Assembly (NCBI GenBank): GCA_043772355.1
Contig: JAYVGI010000021.1
Coordinates: forward strand, 1-8,330
Source: JAAFIP01 sp043772355
GTDB taxonomy: Bacteria; Pseudomonadota; Gammaproteobacteria; Burkholderiales; Burkholderiaceae_C
DNA length: 8,330 nt
Direction: 5' to 3'
A program made the position numbers and the translations under genes. Below the pieces are notes generated by a model. The model had not been told where the DNA came from, ran no database searches, and saw nothing but the letters and a program-made list of their open reading frames with translations. How positions within the stretch are numbered: position 1 is the first letter of the stretch; each line of letters opens with the position of its first letter. Of this stretch, positions 1-4,770 are shown piece after piece.

Positions 1-937
1 GGCTGGCGGCGGCGCGGGTGGTGGACAGCTTCCAGCCAGTCTCATCGCGCAGCAGCACGCCATGCAGTTGCAAAGTGGCGCTGATGCGCCGGGCGCTCAC
101 GCGGTCTACCGCAGCCAGGGCCACCGGCACAGCGCCTTGGCCAATGCGGCGCAGCACGCAGGCGGCGGCGCGGTCGGCTTCGTCGTGGGCGTTGTGCGCT
201 GCGTGCAGGGCAATCGCAGACTCGCCATCCGCTGGCTGCCACTGGGCGGTGCAACTGAGAGCCGACCAATGCGCCGCGAGCGCAGCAGCCAGCGGATTGG
301 TCTGCAGGCCCTGCACCACCACCAGTGCGTCCAGACTGCCACGCAAGCTGGGCTCAAACAGCACGTCGCTGGCGTAGCGCGATGCTACCGCCCACTCCAG
401 CGCTATGCGCGCTACTGCGGCCTCGTACACCAGAGGGTTGCCCTCCAGCCCTTGCAGCGCCTCCTGGCGGGCCTGTACGGCCCAGTCGGCGCGCTCTGCA
501 GGGGGCACGGCGGCTACCACTGCGCCCAGTTGGTGCGCAGTATCTACCAGCGCGCCAGACAGCATGCCCTGCTTGGCACCCAGCCCTGCGCGTTGCAGCA
601 GGGCGCTGGCGCGCAAGCTGTCCAAACCTGCATCAAAGCTGATGTCCATATCGCTAGGCACATGGTGGCTGATGCGCTGGCTCCAGCTTTGGGTGGTTTC
701 CAGCCGGGGTAAAAACCCGCCAAACAGTCCACTAGGGCCGATGGTGGCGCGCGCCACTATTTGGAGCTGAAAAAACGGCAGCAACACCACGCTGCGCGCG
801 GGGTGTGCCTGCATAGCTTGCAAATGCGCAGCCACTTGCGCCCACAACGCATTCCAAGCGGGCGCGTGTGCGTGCGCAGCGGCGTACGCGCCGCCTGTCA
901 ATGCCTGGGTCGATTGGATTTTAACTATCACTGCCAT
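1..937 (-). CDS. AddB-like PD-(D/E)XK nuclease / inactivated helicase, N-terminal part
   Basis: Reading the minus strand from ATG at 937-935 gives 312 codons without a stop up to the left edge, so the gene is partial and its C-terminal part lies outside. An in-frame TAA two codons before this ATG makes it the first possible ATG; a GTG at codon 3 is an alternative, and no clear Shine-Dalgarno is seen. The protein is Ala/Leu-rich. Near residues 50-58 it has VVLLPFFQL, near 75-85 FLPRLETTQSW, and at 298-309 DETGWKLSTTRA. From memory these resemble the N-terminal, helicase-like but ATPase-dead half of Burkholderiales AddB-type proteins. Family members act in double-strand break resection with a UvrD/AddA helicase, expected further left on this strand. 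The nuclease domain itself is not visible, so activity is inferred. The gene is divergent from trxA, with a 139-bp gap. Confidence 0.75.
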   Translation of the reverse strand, partial: MAVIVKIQSTQALTGGAYAAAHAHAPAWNALWAQVAAHLQAMQAHPARSVVLLPFFQLQIVARATIGPSGLFGGFLPRLETTQSWSQRISHHVPSDMDISFDAGLDSLRASALLQRAGLGAKQGMLSGALVDTAHQLGAVVAAVPPAERADWAVQARQEALQGLEGNPLVYEAAVARIALEWAVASRYASDVLFEPSLRGSLDALVVVQGLQTNPLAAALAAHWSALSCTAQWQPADGESAIALHAAHNAHDEADRAAACVLRRIGQGAVPVALAAVDRVSARRISATLQLHGVLLRDETGWKLSTTRAAAS

Positions 938-1076
938 AGCTTATGTATACGCCGATGGAACGGCCCCTTGCCTTGCTTTCTGTCACAATGCCCACACTGT
1001 AGCGGCATCCGGGTAAGAATCCGGATACGGCAGCGACCAATTTACCAACCTAACCCCCACCACGGAGAAAAGCACC

Positions 1077-1409
1077 ATGGCCAACGATTTAATCAAACAT
1101 GTTTCCGATGCGTCATTTGAAGTAGACGTTCTGCAAGCCAGCAAGCCCGTGCTGGTGGACTACTGGGCCGAGTGGTGCGGTCCTTGCAAGCAGATTGCCC
1201 CGATTTTGGATGAAGTGGCCACCACCTATGGCGACAAACTGCAAATCGCCAAAATGAATGTGGACGAAAACCGCGACATCCCCGGTAAGTTCGGCATCCG
1301 CGGCATCCCCACACTGATGATCTTCAAAGGCGGCCAGCTGGCGGCCACCAAAGTAGGCGCTATGAGCAAGTCACAGCTCACGGCCTTCATTGACCAGCAA
1401 TTGGCCTGA
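1077..1409 (+). CDS. trxA: thioredoxin 1
   Basis: A 110-residue thioredoxin, the usual length for the family (about 109). The redox-active WCGPCK motif is at residues 33-38, the buried Asp at 28 (VDYW), the partner Lys at 59 and the cis-proline in GIPT at 76-79. It is a cytoplasmic protein-disulfide reductase kept reduced by NADPH and thioredoxin reductase; it supplies electrons to enzymes such as ribonucleotide reductase and methionine sulfoxide reductase. The start is well supported: GGAGA at 1064-1068 lies 8 nt before the ATG. The 139-bp upstream gap shared with the divergent nuclease gene must hold both promoters, but I could not find a convincing -35/-10 pair there. In E. coli trxA directly precedes rho; here another gene on the opposite strand lies between them. 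The codon use looks native. Confidence 0.98.
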   Translation: MANDLIKHVSDASFEVDVLQASKPVLVDYWAEWCGPCKQIAPILDEVATTYGDKLQIAKMNVDENRDIPGKFGIRGIPTLMIFKGGQLAATKVGAMSKSQLTAFIDQQLA

Positions 1410-1428
1410 CAGCCGCCCCTCGTCAGGC
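1404..1428 (+). terminator. weak stem-loop across the trxA stop codon
   Basis: GCCTGAC at 1404-1410 pairs perfectly with GTCAGGC at 1422-1428 (7 bp) around an 11-nt loop. The trxA stop codon (TGA, 1407-1409) lies in the left arm. Only a short TCGTTT follows, so it is a poor intrinsic terminator on its own. It may help end trxA transcription together with the larger repeat just downstream. Confidence 0.35.
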
Positions 1429-1437
1429 TCGTTTCAG

Positions 1438-1479
1438 ACAGGACACAGGACACAGGAAACCCTGTTGCCTGTCGCCTGT
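1438..1479. repeat. mirrored heptamer repeat forming one long interrupted hairpin
   Basis: Three copies of ACAGG at a 7-nt period (1438, 1445, 1452) are followed, after AAAC, by three copies of CCTGT at the same period (1461, 1468, 1475). The arms are inverse complements, so all three blocks pair at once: 15 base pairs in 5-bp units separated by two 2x2 internal loops, with a 4-nt apical loop. Slipped pairings are also possible. It lies between the converging 3' ends of trxA and the pseudo-kinase gene. A role as a two-way transcription barrier or RNA-end stabiliser is likely but inferred; there is no U-tract on either side. Confidence 0.75.
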
Positions 1480-1498
1480 TCCCTACCACCTGAAATCC

Positions 1499-2743
1499 TC
1501 ACATCGAGCGCGACAACTCAATCGTCAGGGCGCCAGGCAACTGCTCCACCACTTGCTTGCGCGAAATGCGCGATTTGTTGCTGCTGGCCCAGCCCGACAG
1601 CTCAAAGCCGTGGCCATCATCACCCACCAATATGGTGGGGAACCCTGGCGAGTGGCGCTCCAAATCGGCCAGCAGGGTGTCATAGCGCTGATCGGCCAAG
1701 GTTTCTTCGCACACGATCAAGTGCGGCACCCGTTGCTCGCACATGCGCTCGGCCATTTCCACATTGGGCGCTTGCTCGCATACCAGGCTCAGGCCTTTGC
1801 ATATGTCGCGCACTTGCCGATAGAAAGCGTAGTCCGGCGATATGAGCAGGACTTGCAGGCCGGCGATGAAGTTGGAGTTGATAGAACCAAAACTGTCGCT
1901 GCCCGGGCCGGCATCCATCTCCAGGATGGTCATGCCTTCCAGCGCCACCACGGTGCGCGGAAACTCAATCATCAGGCTGCGCTCATTGACCGTCTCGTTC
2001 ATCTCCAGGCCCACCCCCATAGACTGCGCAGTTTGCTGCAGCAGATGCCATGCAATGGACTGGTTCACGGCCGATTTATGGTCAATATCGCTTTGGGTAC
2101 GCACCCCTTGCGCAGCTATCAAGCTAAGCTGCCCGTGCTGGGGCCAGTTCTTCATACTGGTGGCCATGCGCACCACGGTACCAAACTCAGTCACCCAGTC
2201 CAGCGCGGAGGCAATCAAGCTCACCAGTAAACCCGGATCCACAATAATTTCAACCGGTTTGAAGCGGGTGTTGACCAGCAAACCACCGGTCGCAAATTCA
2301 GCCTTGCGCTCGTCCAGCACACCCTGCACTACGGTCTGCAAGAATAATTTTTCATGTGACTGGCGCACCTGGTTTTGCGCCAAGCGGGAGATTTGCTGCA
2401 AGGCCATCGCCTTGCGGCGCAAACCTTCGACCAAAAAATGGGTGTGGCTCAAGGCAGCGCCAATGGACCGAGGGCTGGCCGCTGCCTGCAATATCTGCTC
2501 TATGGCATGGGTCAAGCCATGCGCAAACTCCTCACCTATTGTGCCGACTATGCCGGGGTGCAAACCGGGAGGACCCGTGGGTGCGGCGCTAGCACCTGCT
2601 TGCGGGGCCGCCGCAGGCCCAGCCACAAAAGCATCAGACGAGAGGTTGCCACGCGCAGCGCTAGACAGCGCCGCTGACCCAGCCTTAGGCTGGGGATCGC
2701 GCCGGTTAACCGCATTCGCTAATGACTGGACAAAATTTTGCAC
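1499..2743 (-). CDS. uncharacterised protein, degenerate histidine-kinase ATPase plus degenerate receiver
   Basis: I do not recognise a named family. The 414-residue product reads in three parts. Residues 1-65 are low-complexity Ala/Pro/Ser. Residues 75-150 are helix-like, as in a dimerisation segment, with H100 and H102 but no standard H-box. Residues 165-263 resemble a histidine-kinase ATPase fold: an N-box-like VDPGLLVSLIASALDW (168-183) lacking the Mg-binding Asn, and a G2-like helix (229-243) followed by MIEFPR, with no glycine-rich lid. Residues 293-412 resemble a receiver: GLQVLLISPD lacks the acidic pair, and PHLIVCEE (340-347) has Cys where the phospho-Asp should be. It is therefore probably a non-catalytic signalling or scaffold protein; this is inferred from pattern, not from a search. 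The start is GTG at 2743-2741; an in-frame TAA lies three codons upstream, and no Shine-Dalgarno is visible. It is convergent with trxA and divergent from rho. Confidence 0.75.
   Translation of the reverse strand: MQNFVQSLANAVNRRDPQPKAGSAALSSAARGNLSSDAFVAGPAAAPQAGASAAPTGPPGLHPGIVGTIGEEFAHGLTHAIEQILQAAASPRSIGAALSHTHFLVEGLRRKAMALQQISRLAQNQVRQSHEKLFLQTVVQGVLDERKAEFATGGLLVNTRFKPVEIIVDPGLLVSLIASALDWVTEFGTVVRMATSMKNWPQHGQLSLIAAQGVRTQSDIDHKSAVNQSIAWHLLQQTAQSMGVGLEMNETVNERSLMIEFPRTVVALEGMTILEMDAGPGSDSFGSINSNFIAGLQVLLISPDYAFYRQVRDICKGLSLVCEQAPNVEMAERMCEQRVPHLIVCEETLADQRYDTLLADLERHSPGFPTILVGDDGHGFELSGWASSNKSRISRKQVVEQLPGALTIELSRSM
2678..2694 (-). other. perfect 7-bp hairpin near the 5' end of the pseudo-kinase gene
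   Basis: CCCAGCC at 2678-2684 and GGCTGGG at 2688-2694 pair perfectly around a 3-nt loop. On the minus-strand mRNA this is 49-65 nt inside the gene, in the low-complexity N-terminal region. The chosen GTG start has no Shine-Dalgarno, so the structure could affect translation or mark that the true start is further downstream. No function can be assigned. Confidence 0.4.
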
Positions 2744-2777
2744 GAGGAATTACAGATGAAGTGAAGTTGGCCAGATT

Positions 2778-2793
2778 GTAAACAAACGTTTAC
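2778..2793. promoter_or_regulatory. operator-like palindrome between rho and the pseudo-kinase gene
   Basis: GTAAAC at 2778-2783 and GTTTAC at 2788-2793 form a perfect 6-bp inverted repeat with a 4-bp spacer. Its right arm overlaps the likely rho -35 element (2789-2794). It would also lie just downstream of the candidate minus-strand transcription start. It has the size and symmetry of a dimeric repressor site, but I cannot assign it to a known regulator. Confidence 0.45.
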
Positions 2794-2819
2794 CTAGCGT
2801 ATCATACGGGGGCTATAAT
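2789..2819 (+). promoter_or_regulatory. sigma-70 promoter for rho
   Basis: A consensus -10 TATAAT lies at 2814-2819. The best -35 is TTTACC at 2789-2794 with a long 19-bp spacer; TTACCT at 18 bp is an alternative. Transcription would start near 2824-2827, giving a leader of about 125 nt before rho. The -35 is partly inside the palindrome at 2778-2793, which suggests repression or activation at this point. Confidence 0.6.
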
Positions 2820-2829
2820 GATCATGCAA
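2801..2829 (-). promoter_or_regulatory. candidate promoter for the pseudo-kinase gene
   Basis: On the minus strand, TTGCAT (2829-2824) and TATGAT (2806-2801) are separated by 17 bp. The -10 matches consensus at 5 of 6 positions; the -35 keeps only TTG. It points at the GTG start at 2743 and physically overlaps the rho promoter, so the two could not be occupied at the same time. Confidence 0.3.
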
Positions 2830-2943
2830 CTATCCAAATGTGTGAGTTGCCAACTATTCACGACTGCCGATGCCTGGCAGCTCCTTGCAACACCCCAAGT
2901 GTTGCCACCCACCCCCAACCTTCCTTTTTACTTTTTTGACTGA
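2824..2943 (+). CDS. possible rho leader peptide, 39 codons
   Basis: An open frame from ATG at 2824 (or the in-frame ATG at 2818, which overlaps the -10 box) reads MQLSKCVSCQLF and continues to a Pro/Phe-rich end. The TGA at 2941-2943 is 6 nt before the rho ATG. E. coli rho also has a short upstream leader ORF (rhoL), so the arrangement is plausible. Against it: the predicted transcription start lies at or just past this ATG, so it would be expressed only as a leaderless message or from a promoter further upstream, and there is no Shine-Dalgarno. The peptide resembles nothing I know. Its position would allow coupling to rho, which itself lacks a Shine-Dalgarno. Confidence 0.22.
   Translation: MQLSKCVSCQLFTTADAWQLLATPQVLPPTPNLPFYFFD
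2887..2937 (+). promoter_or_regulatory. rho leader: hairpin followed by G-free C/U-rich tract
   Basis: GCAACAC (2887-2893) and GTGTTGC (2899-2905) form a perfect 7-bp stem with loop CCCAA. It is followed by 33 nt with no G (2905-2937), rich first in C and then in U. Rho loads on unstructured, C-rich, G-poor RNA, and rho is autoregulated by Rho-dependent attenuation in its leader in E. coli. This tract, ending 12 nt before the rho start codon, is a good candidate for the loading site. The biological role is inferred. Confidence 0.5.
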
Positions 2944-2949
2944 CGCGCT

Positions 2950-4212
2950 ATGCATCTGAACGAACTAAAAGCCCTCCACGTGTCCGAAGTACTCAAACAA
3001 GCAGAAGAGCTTGAGATTGAAAACACGGGCCGCATGCGCAAACAAGAGCTGATGTTTGCCATCATCAAAAAACGCGCCCGCGCTGGCGAGACCATCGTGG
3101 CAGACGGTGTGCTGGAGATTTTGCCCGACGGTTTTGGCTTTTTGCGCAGCCTGGACACCAGTTTTACCGCCAGCACCGACGACATCTACATCAGCCCCAG
3201 CCAGGTGCGCCGCTTTAACCTGCACACCGGCGACATGATCGAAGGCGAAGTGCGCACGCCCAAAGACGGTGAGCGTTACTTTGCGCTGAACAAGCTGGAC
3301 AAGGTCAACGGTGACTCGCCCGACAGCAACAAACATAAAGTGATGTTTGAAAACTTGACCCCGCTGTTCCCCAAAGTGCAGATGAAGCTGGAGCGCGAAA
3401 CCAAGTCTGAGGAGAACATCACCGGCCGTGTGATCGACCTGATCGCCCCGATAGGCCGTGGCCAGCGCGCCCTGATCGTCGCCTCGCCCAAGAGCGGCAA
3501 GACCGTGATGATGCAGCACATTGCCCACGCCATCACAGCCAACCACCCGGATGTGCACATGATGGTGCTGCTGGTAGACGAGCGCCCAGAAGAGGTGACC
3601 GAAATGCAGCGCACCGTCAAAGGCGAGGTAATTGCATCGACCTTTGACGAGCCCGCCGCACGCCACGTGCATGTGGCCGAAATGGTGATCGAGCGCGCCA
3701 AGCGCCTGGTGGAGCTGAAAAAAGACGTGGTGATTTTGCTGGACAGCATTACCCGCCTGGCCCGCGCCTACAACAACGTCATGCCCAGCAGCGGCAAGAT
3801 CGGCACCGGCGGTATCGACACCAATGCCATGCAGCGCCCCAAGCGCTTTTTTGGCGCGGCGCGTAATGTGGAAGAAGGCGGCTCGCTCACCATCATCGCC
3901 ACCGCATTGGTCGATACCGGCAGCCGTATGGACGACGTGATTTTTGAAGAATTCAAAGGCACGGGCAACTCCGAGGTGCATTTGAGCCGCCGTTTGTACG
4001 AAAAACGCGTGTTCCCCGCCATCGAGCTGAACAAATCGGGCACCCGCCGGGAAGAATTGTTACTGTCGCCCGAAGTGTTGCAAAAAACCCGAATTTTGCG
4101 CCAGTTCATGTTCAATATGGACGAAATCGAGTCCATGGAGCTGATGCTCAAGAACATGAAAGCCACCAAGAACAACTCCGAGTTCTTTGACATGATGCGC
4201 CGAGGCGGCTAA
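2950..4212 (+). CDS. rho: transcription termination factor Rho
   Basis: A full-length 420-residue Rho, nearly collinear with the 419-residue E. coli protein. This hexameric RNA-dependent ATPase/translocase loads on C-rich nascent RNA and ends transcription. In order: the N-terminal helical domain (1-45); the RNA-binding OB fold (about 50-118) with GFGF at 61-64, Y80, E108 and Y110; Walker A SPKSGKT (179-185); catalytic E211 in DERPEE; Walker B VVILLD (260-265); the Q-loop around 280-290; the R-loop near 333-340; and arginine finger R366 in SGTRREE. All key residues are present, so the enzyme should be active. The start MHLNELKALHV fits the family, yet the upstream GACTGACGCGCT has no Shine-Dalgarno. 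Translation may therefore rely on the unstructured pyrimidine-rich leader or on coupling to a leader ORF. It has its own promoter, and rpmE follows 120 bp downstream. Confidence 0.99.
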   Translation: MHLNELKALHVSEVLKQAEELEIENTGRMRKQELMFAIIKKRARAGETIVADGVLEILPDGFGFLRSLDTSFTASTDDIYISPSQVRRFNLHTGDMIEGEVRTPKDGERYFALNKLDKVNGDSPDSNKHKVMFENLTPLFPKVQMKLERETKSEENITGRVIDLIAPIGRGQRALIVASPKSGKTVMMQHIAHAITANHPDVHMMVLLVDERPEEVTEMQRTVKGEVIASTFDEPAARHVHVAEMVIERAKRLVELKKDVVILLDSITRLARAYNNVMPSSGKIGTGGIDTNAMQRPKRFFGAARNVEEGGSLTIIATALVDTGSRMDDVIFEEFKGTGNSEVHLSRRLYEKRVFPAIELNKSGTRREELLLSPEVLQKTRILRQFMFNMDEIESMELMLKNMKATKNNSEFFDMMRRGG

Positions 4213-4227
4213 AACCGCACCCGGTTT
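4212..4227 (+). other. small stem-loop after rho
   Basis: AAACCG at 4212-4217 pairs with CGGTTT at 4222-4227 around the loop CACC, starting on the last base of the rho stop codon. There is no T-run after it (CGGCTTAAG), so it is not a strong intrinsic terminator and read-through into rpmE is likely. Confidence 0.35.
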
Positions 4228-4231
4228 CGGC

Positions 4232-4260
4232 TTAAGTTCCGAGTCAAAGCGCGCTATAAT
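4232..4260 (+). promoter_or_regulatory. sigma-70 promoter for rpmE
   Basis: A consensus -10 TATAAT at 4255-4260 has TTAAGT at 4232-4237 as a weak -35 with 17-bp spacing. The predicted transcript starts near 4267 and leaves a leader of about 66 nt. That leader contains two small hairpins: CAGCA/TGCTG at 4283-4295 and GCGG/CCGC at 4297-4307. L31 is reported to repress its own translation in E. coli, so these could be a feedback site, but nothing here proves it. Confidence 0.55.
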
Positions 4261-4332
4261 AGAAGGCTTACCGGAAAGTACCCAGCACCCTGCTGCGCGG
4301 CTACCGCAACTAAACCCCCCAAGGATATCCCC

Positions 4333-4626
4333 ATGAAAGCTGGCATTCACCCCAACTACCGCGACGTGTGTTTTCAAGACTTGAGCAACGGCTTCAAGTT
4401 CGTCACACGCTCCTGCGCCAACACCAAAGAGATGATCAAGATGGAAGACGGCAAAGAACTGCCGTTGTACAAGCTTGATACCTCCAGCGAATCGCACCCG
4501 TTCTATACCGGCACCCAAAAGTCGGTAGACAACATGGGCGGCCGCGTGGAGAAGTTCCGCAACCGTTTTGGCCGTACCACCACGACCGCTGCAGCGACTG
4601 CTGCGAGCGAAGCTGCAAAAGCATAA
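4333..4626 (+). CDS. rpmE2: 50S ribosomal protein bL31, type B
   Basis: A 97-residue L31 with the family signatures IHPNYR (5-10), SNGFKFVTRS (18-27), SSESHPFYTGTQK (51-63) and GRVEKFRNRFG (70-80). It lacks the zinc-binding cysteine set of the type A (C+) form: the position that is Cys in CSACHPFYTG is Ser/Glu here. It is therefore the zinc-independent type B, a bridge protein between the ribosomal subunits. Two isolated cysteines (13 and 28) do not form a C-x-x-C pair. The C-terminal 17 residues are a Thr/Ala-rich low-complexity tail, longer than in the E. coli YkgM form. AAGGA at 4321-4325 is a good Shine-Dalgarno 7 nt before the ATG. rho-rpmE adjacency is common in bacteria. It has its own promoter and a strong terminator. 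No Zur-like operator was recognised upstream, which would fit a constitutive main copy. Confidence 0.95.
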   Translation: MKAGIHPNYRDVCFQDLSNGFKFVTRSCANTKEMIKMEDGKELPLYKLDTSSESHPFYTGTQKSVDNMGGRVEKFRNRFGRTTTTAAATAASEAAKA

Positions 4627-4652
4627 GCTATTCACAAGCTACTGGCTTAGAT

Positions 4653-4674
4653 CAATTTGGCAAAAACCAAATTG
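4653..4674 (+). other. 8-bp stem-loop between rpmE and its terminator
   Basis: CAATTTGG (4653-4660) and CCAAATTG (4667-4674) pair perfectly around a six-base A-rich loop. It has no T-run and lies 13 nt before the intrinsic terminator. It could stabilise the rpmE mRNA 3' end. Confidence 0.5.
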
Positions 4675-4686
4675 CGCCACAATACC

Positions 4687-4724
4687 AAGGCAGCACGGGC
4701 AACCGTGCTGCCTTTTTTGTTTTG
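4687..4724 (+). terminator. intrinsic terminator of rpmE
   Basis: A 12-bp stem pairs AAGGCAGCACGG (4687-4698) with the complementary arm at 4703-4714 around the loop GCAA. TTTTTT at 4713-4718 and a further T-rich stretch (GTTTTG) follow. The stem is perfect and GC-rich with a tetraloop and a U-tract. It separates rpmE from the next operon; the A-rich left flank is too short for strong termination in the reverse direction. Confidence 0.95.
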
Positions 4725-4764
4725 TGACTTTAGCTTTATCGTTTTAGCCTGTTAATTTTGATTT

Positions 4765-4770
4765 TATACT
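4765..4770 (+). promoter_or_regulatory. possible -10 box for the membrane-protein/MATE operon
   Basis: TATACT lies directly before the first possible start codon (TTG at 4771). The best upstream partner is TTTAGC at 4743-4748 with a 16-bp gap, which is weak. If used, transcription would begin near 4777, past the TTG, favouring the later GTG at 4816 as the start. The AT-rich stretch 4725-4770 is the only promoter-like region between the rpmE terminator and this operon. Confidence 0.3.

Noticed and set aside
62..712. 216-codon plus-strand ORF at the left end
   Set aside because: It lies opposite the AddB-like gene, whose minus-strand frame is open for 312 codons and carries family-like motifs.
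914..951. AT-rich segment between the nuclease gene and trxA as a promoter (TTAACT, TATGTA)
   Set aside because: The spacing is 15 bp and the -35 match is poor; no reliable pair could be chosen.
1007..1026. Repeated ATCCGG upstream of trxA, the second copy extending to the palindrome ATCCGGAT
   Set aside because: Two short copies 12 bp apart in a GC-rich leader are within chance, with no promoter element aligned to them.
1842..2759. 305-codon plus-strand ORF opposite the pseudo-kinase gene
   Set aside because: Its product is rich in Ser, Arg, Cys and Pro with no fold-like pattern, typical of the antisense shadow of a GC-rich gene. The minus-strand frame is longer and shows coherent domain-like blocks.
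2965..3981. 338-codon minus-strand ORF opposite rho
   Set aside because: It is rich in His, Gly and Val and mirrors the codon use of the undoubted rho gene; it is a shadow.
4283..4307. Two small hairpins in the rpmE leader as a riboswitch
   Set aside because: They are 5 and 4 bp only, with no recognisable aptamer; at most a possible L31 feedback site, mentioned with the promoter.
4625..4650. AGCTA repeated after rpmE as a dispersed-repeat remnant
   Set aside because: There are only two 5-nt copies and no longer repeat structure.
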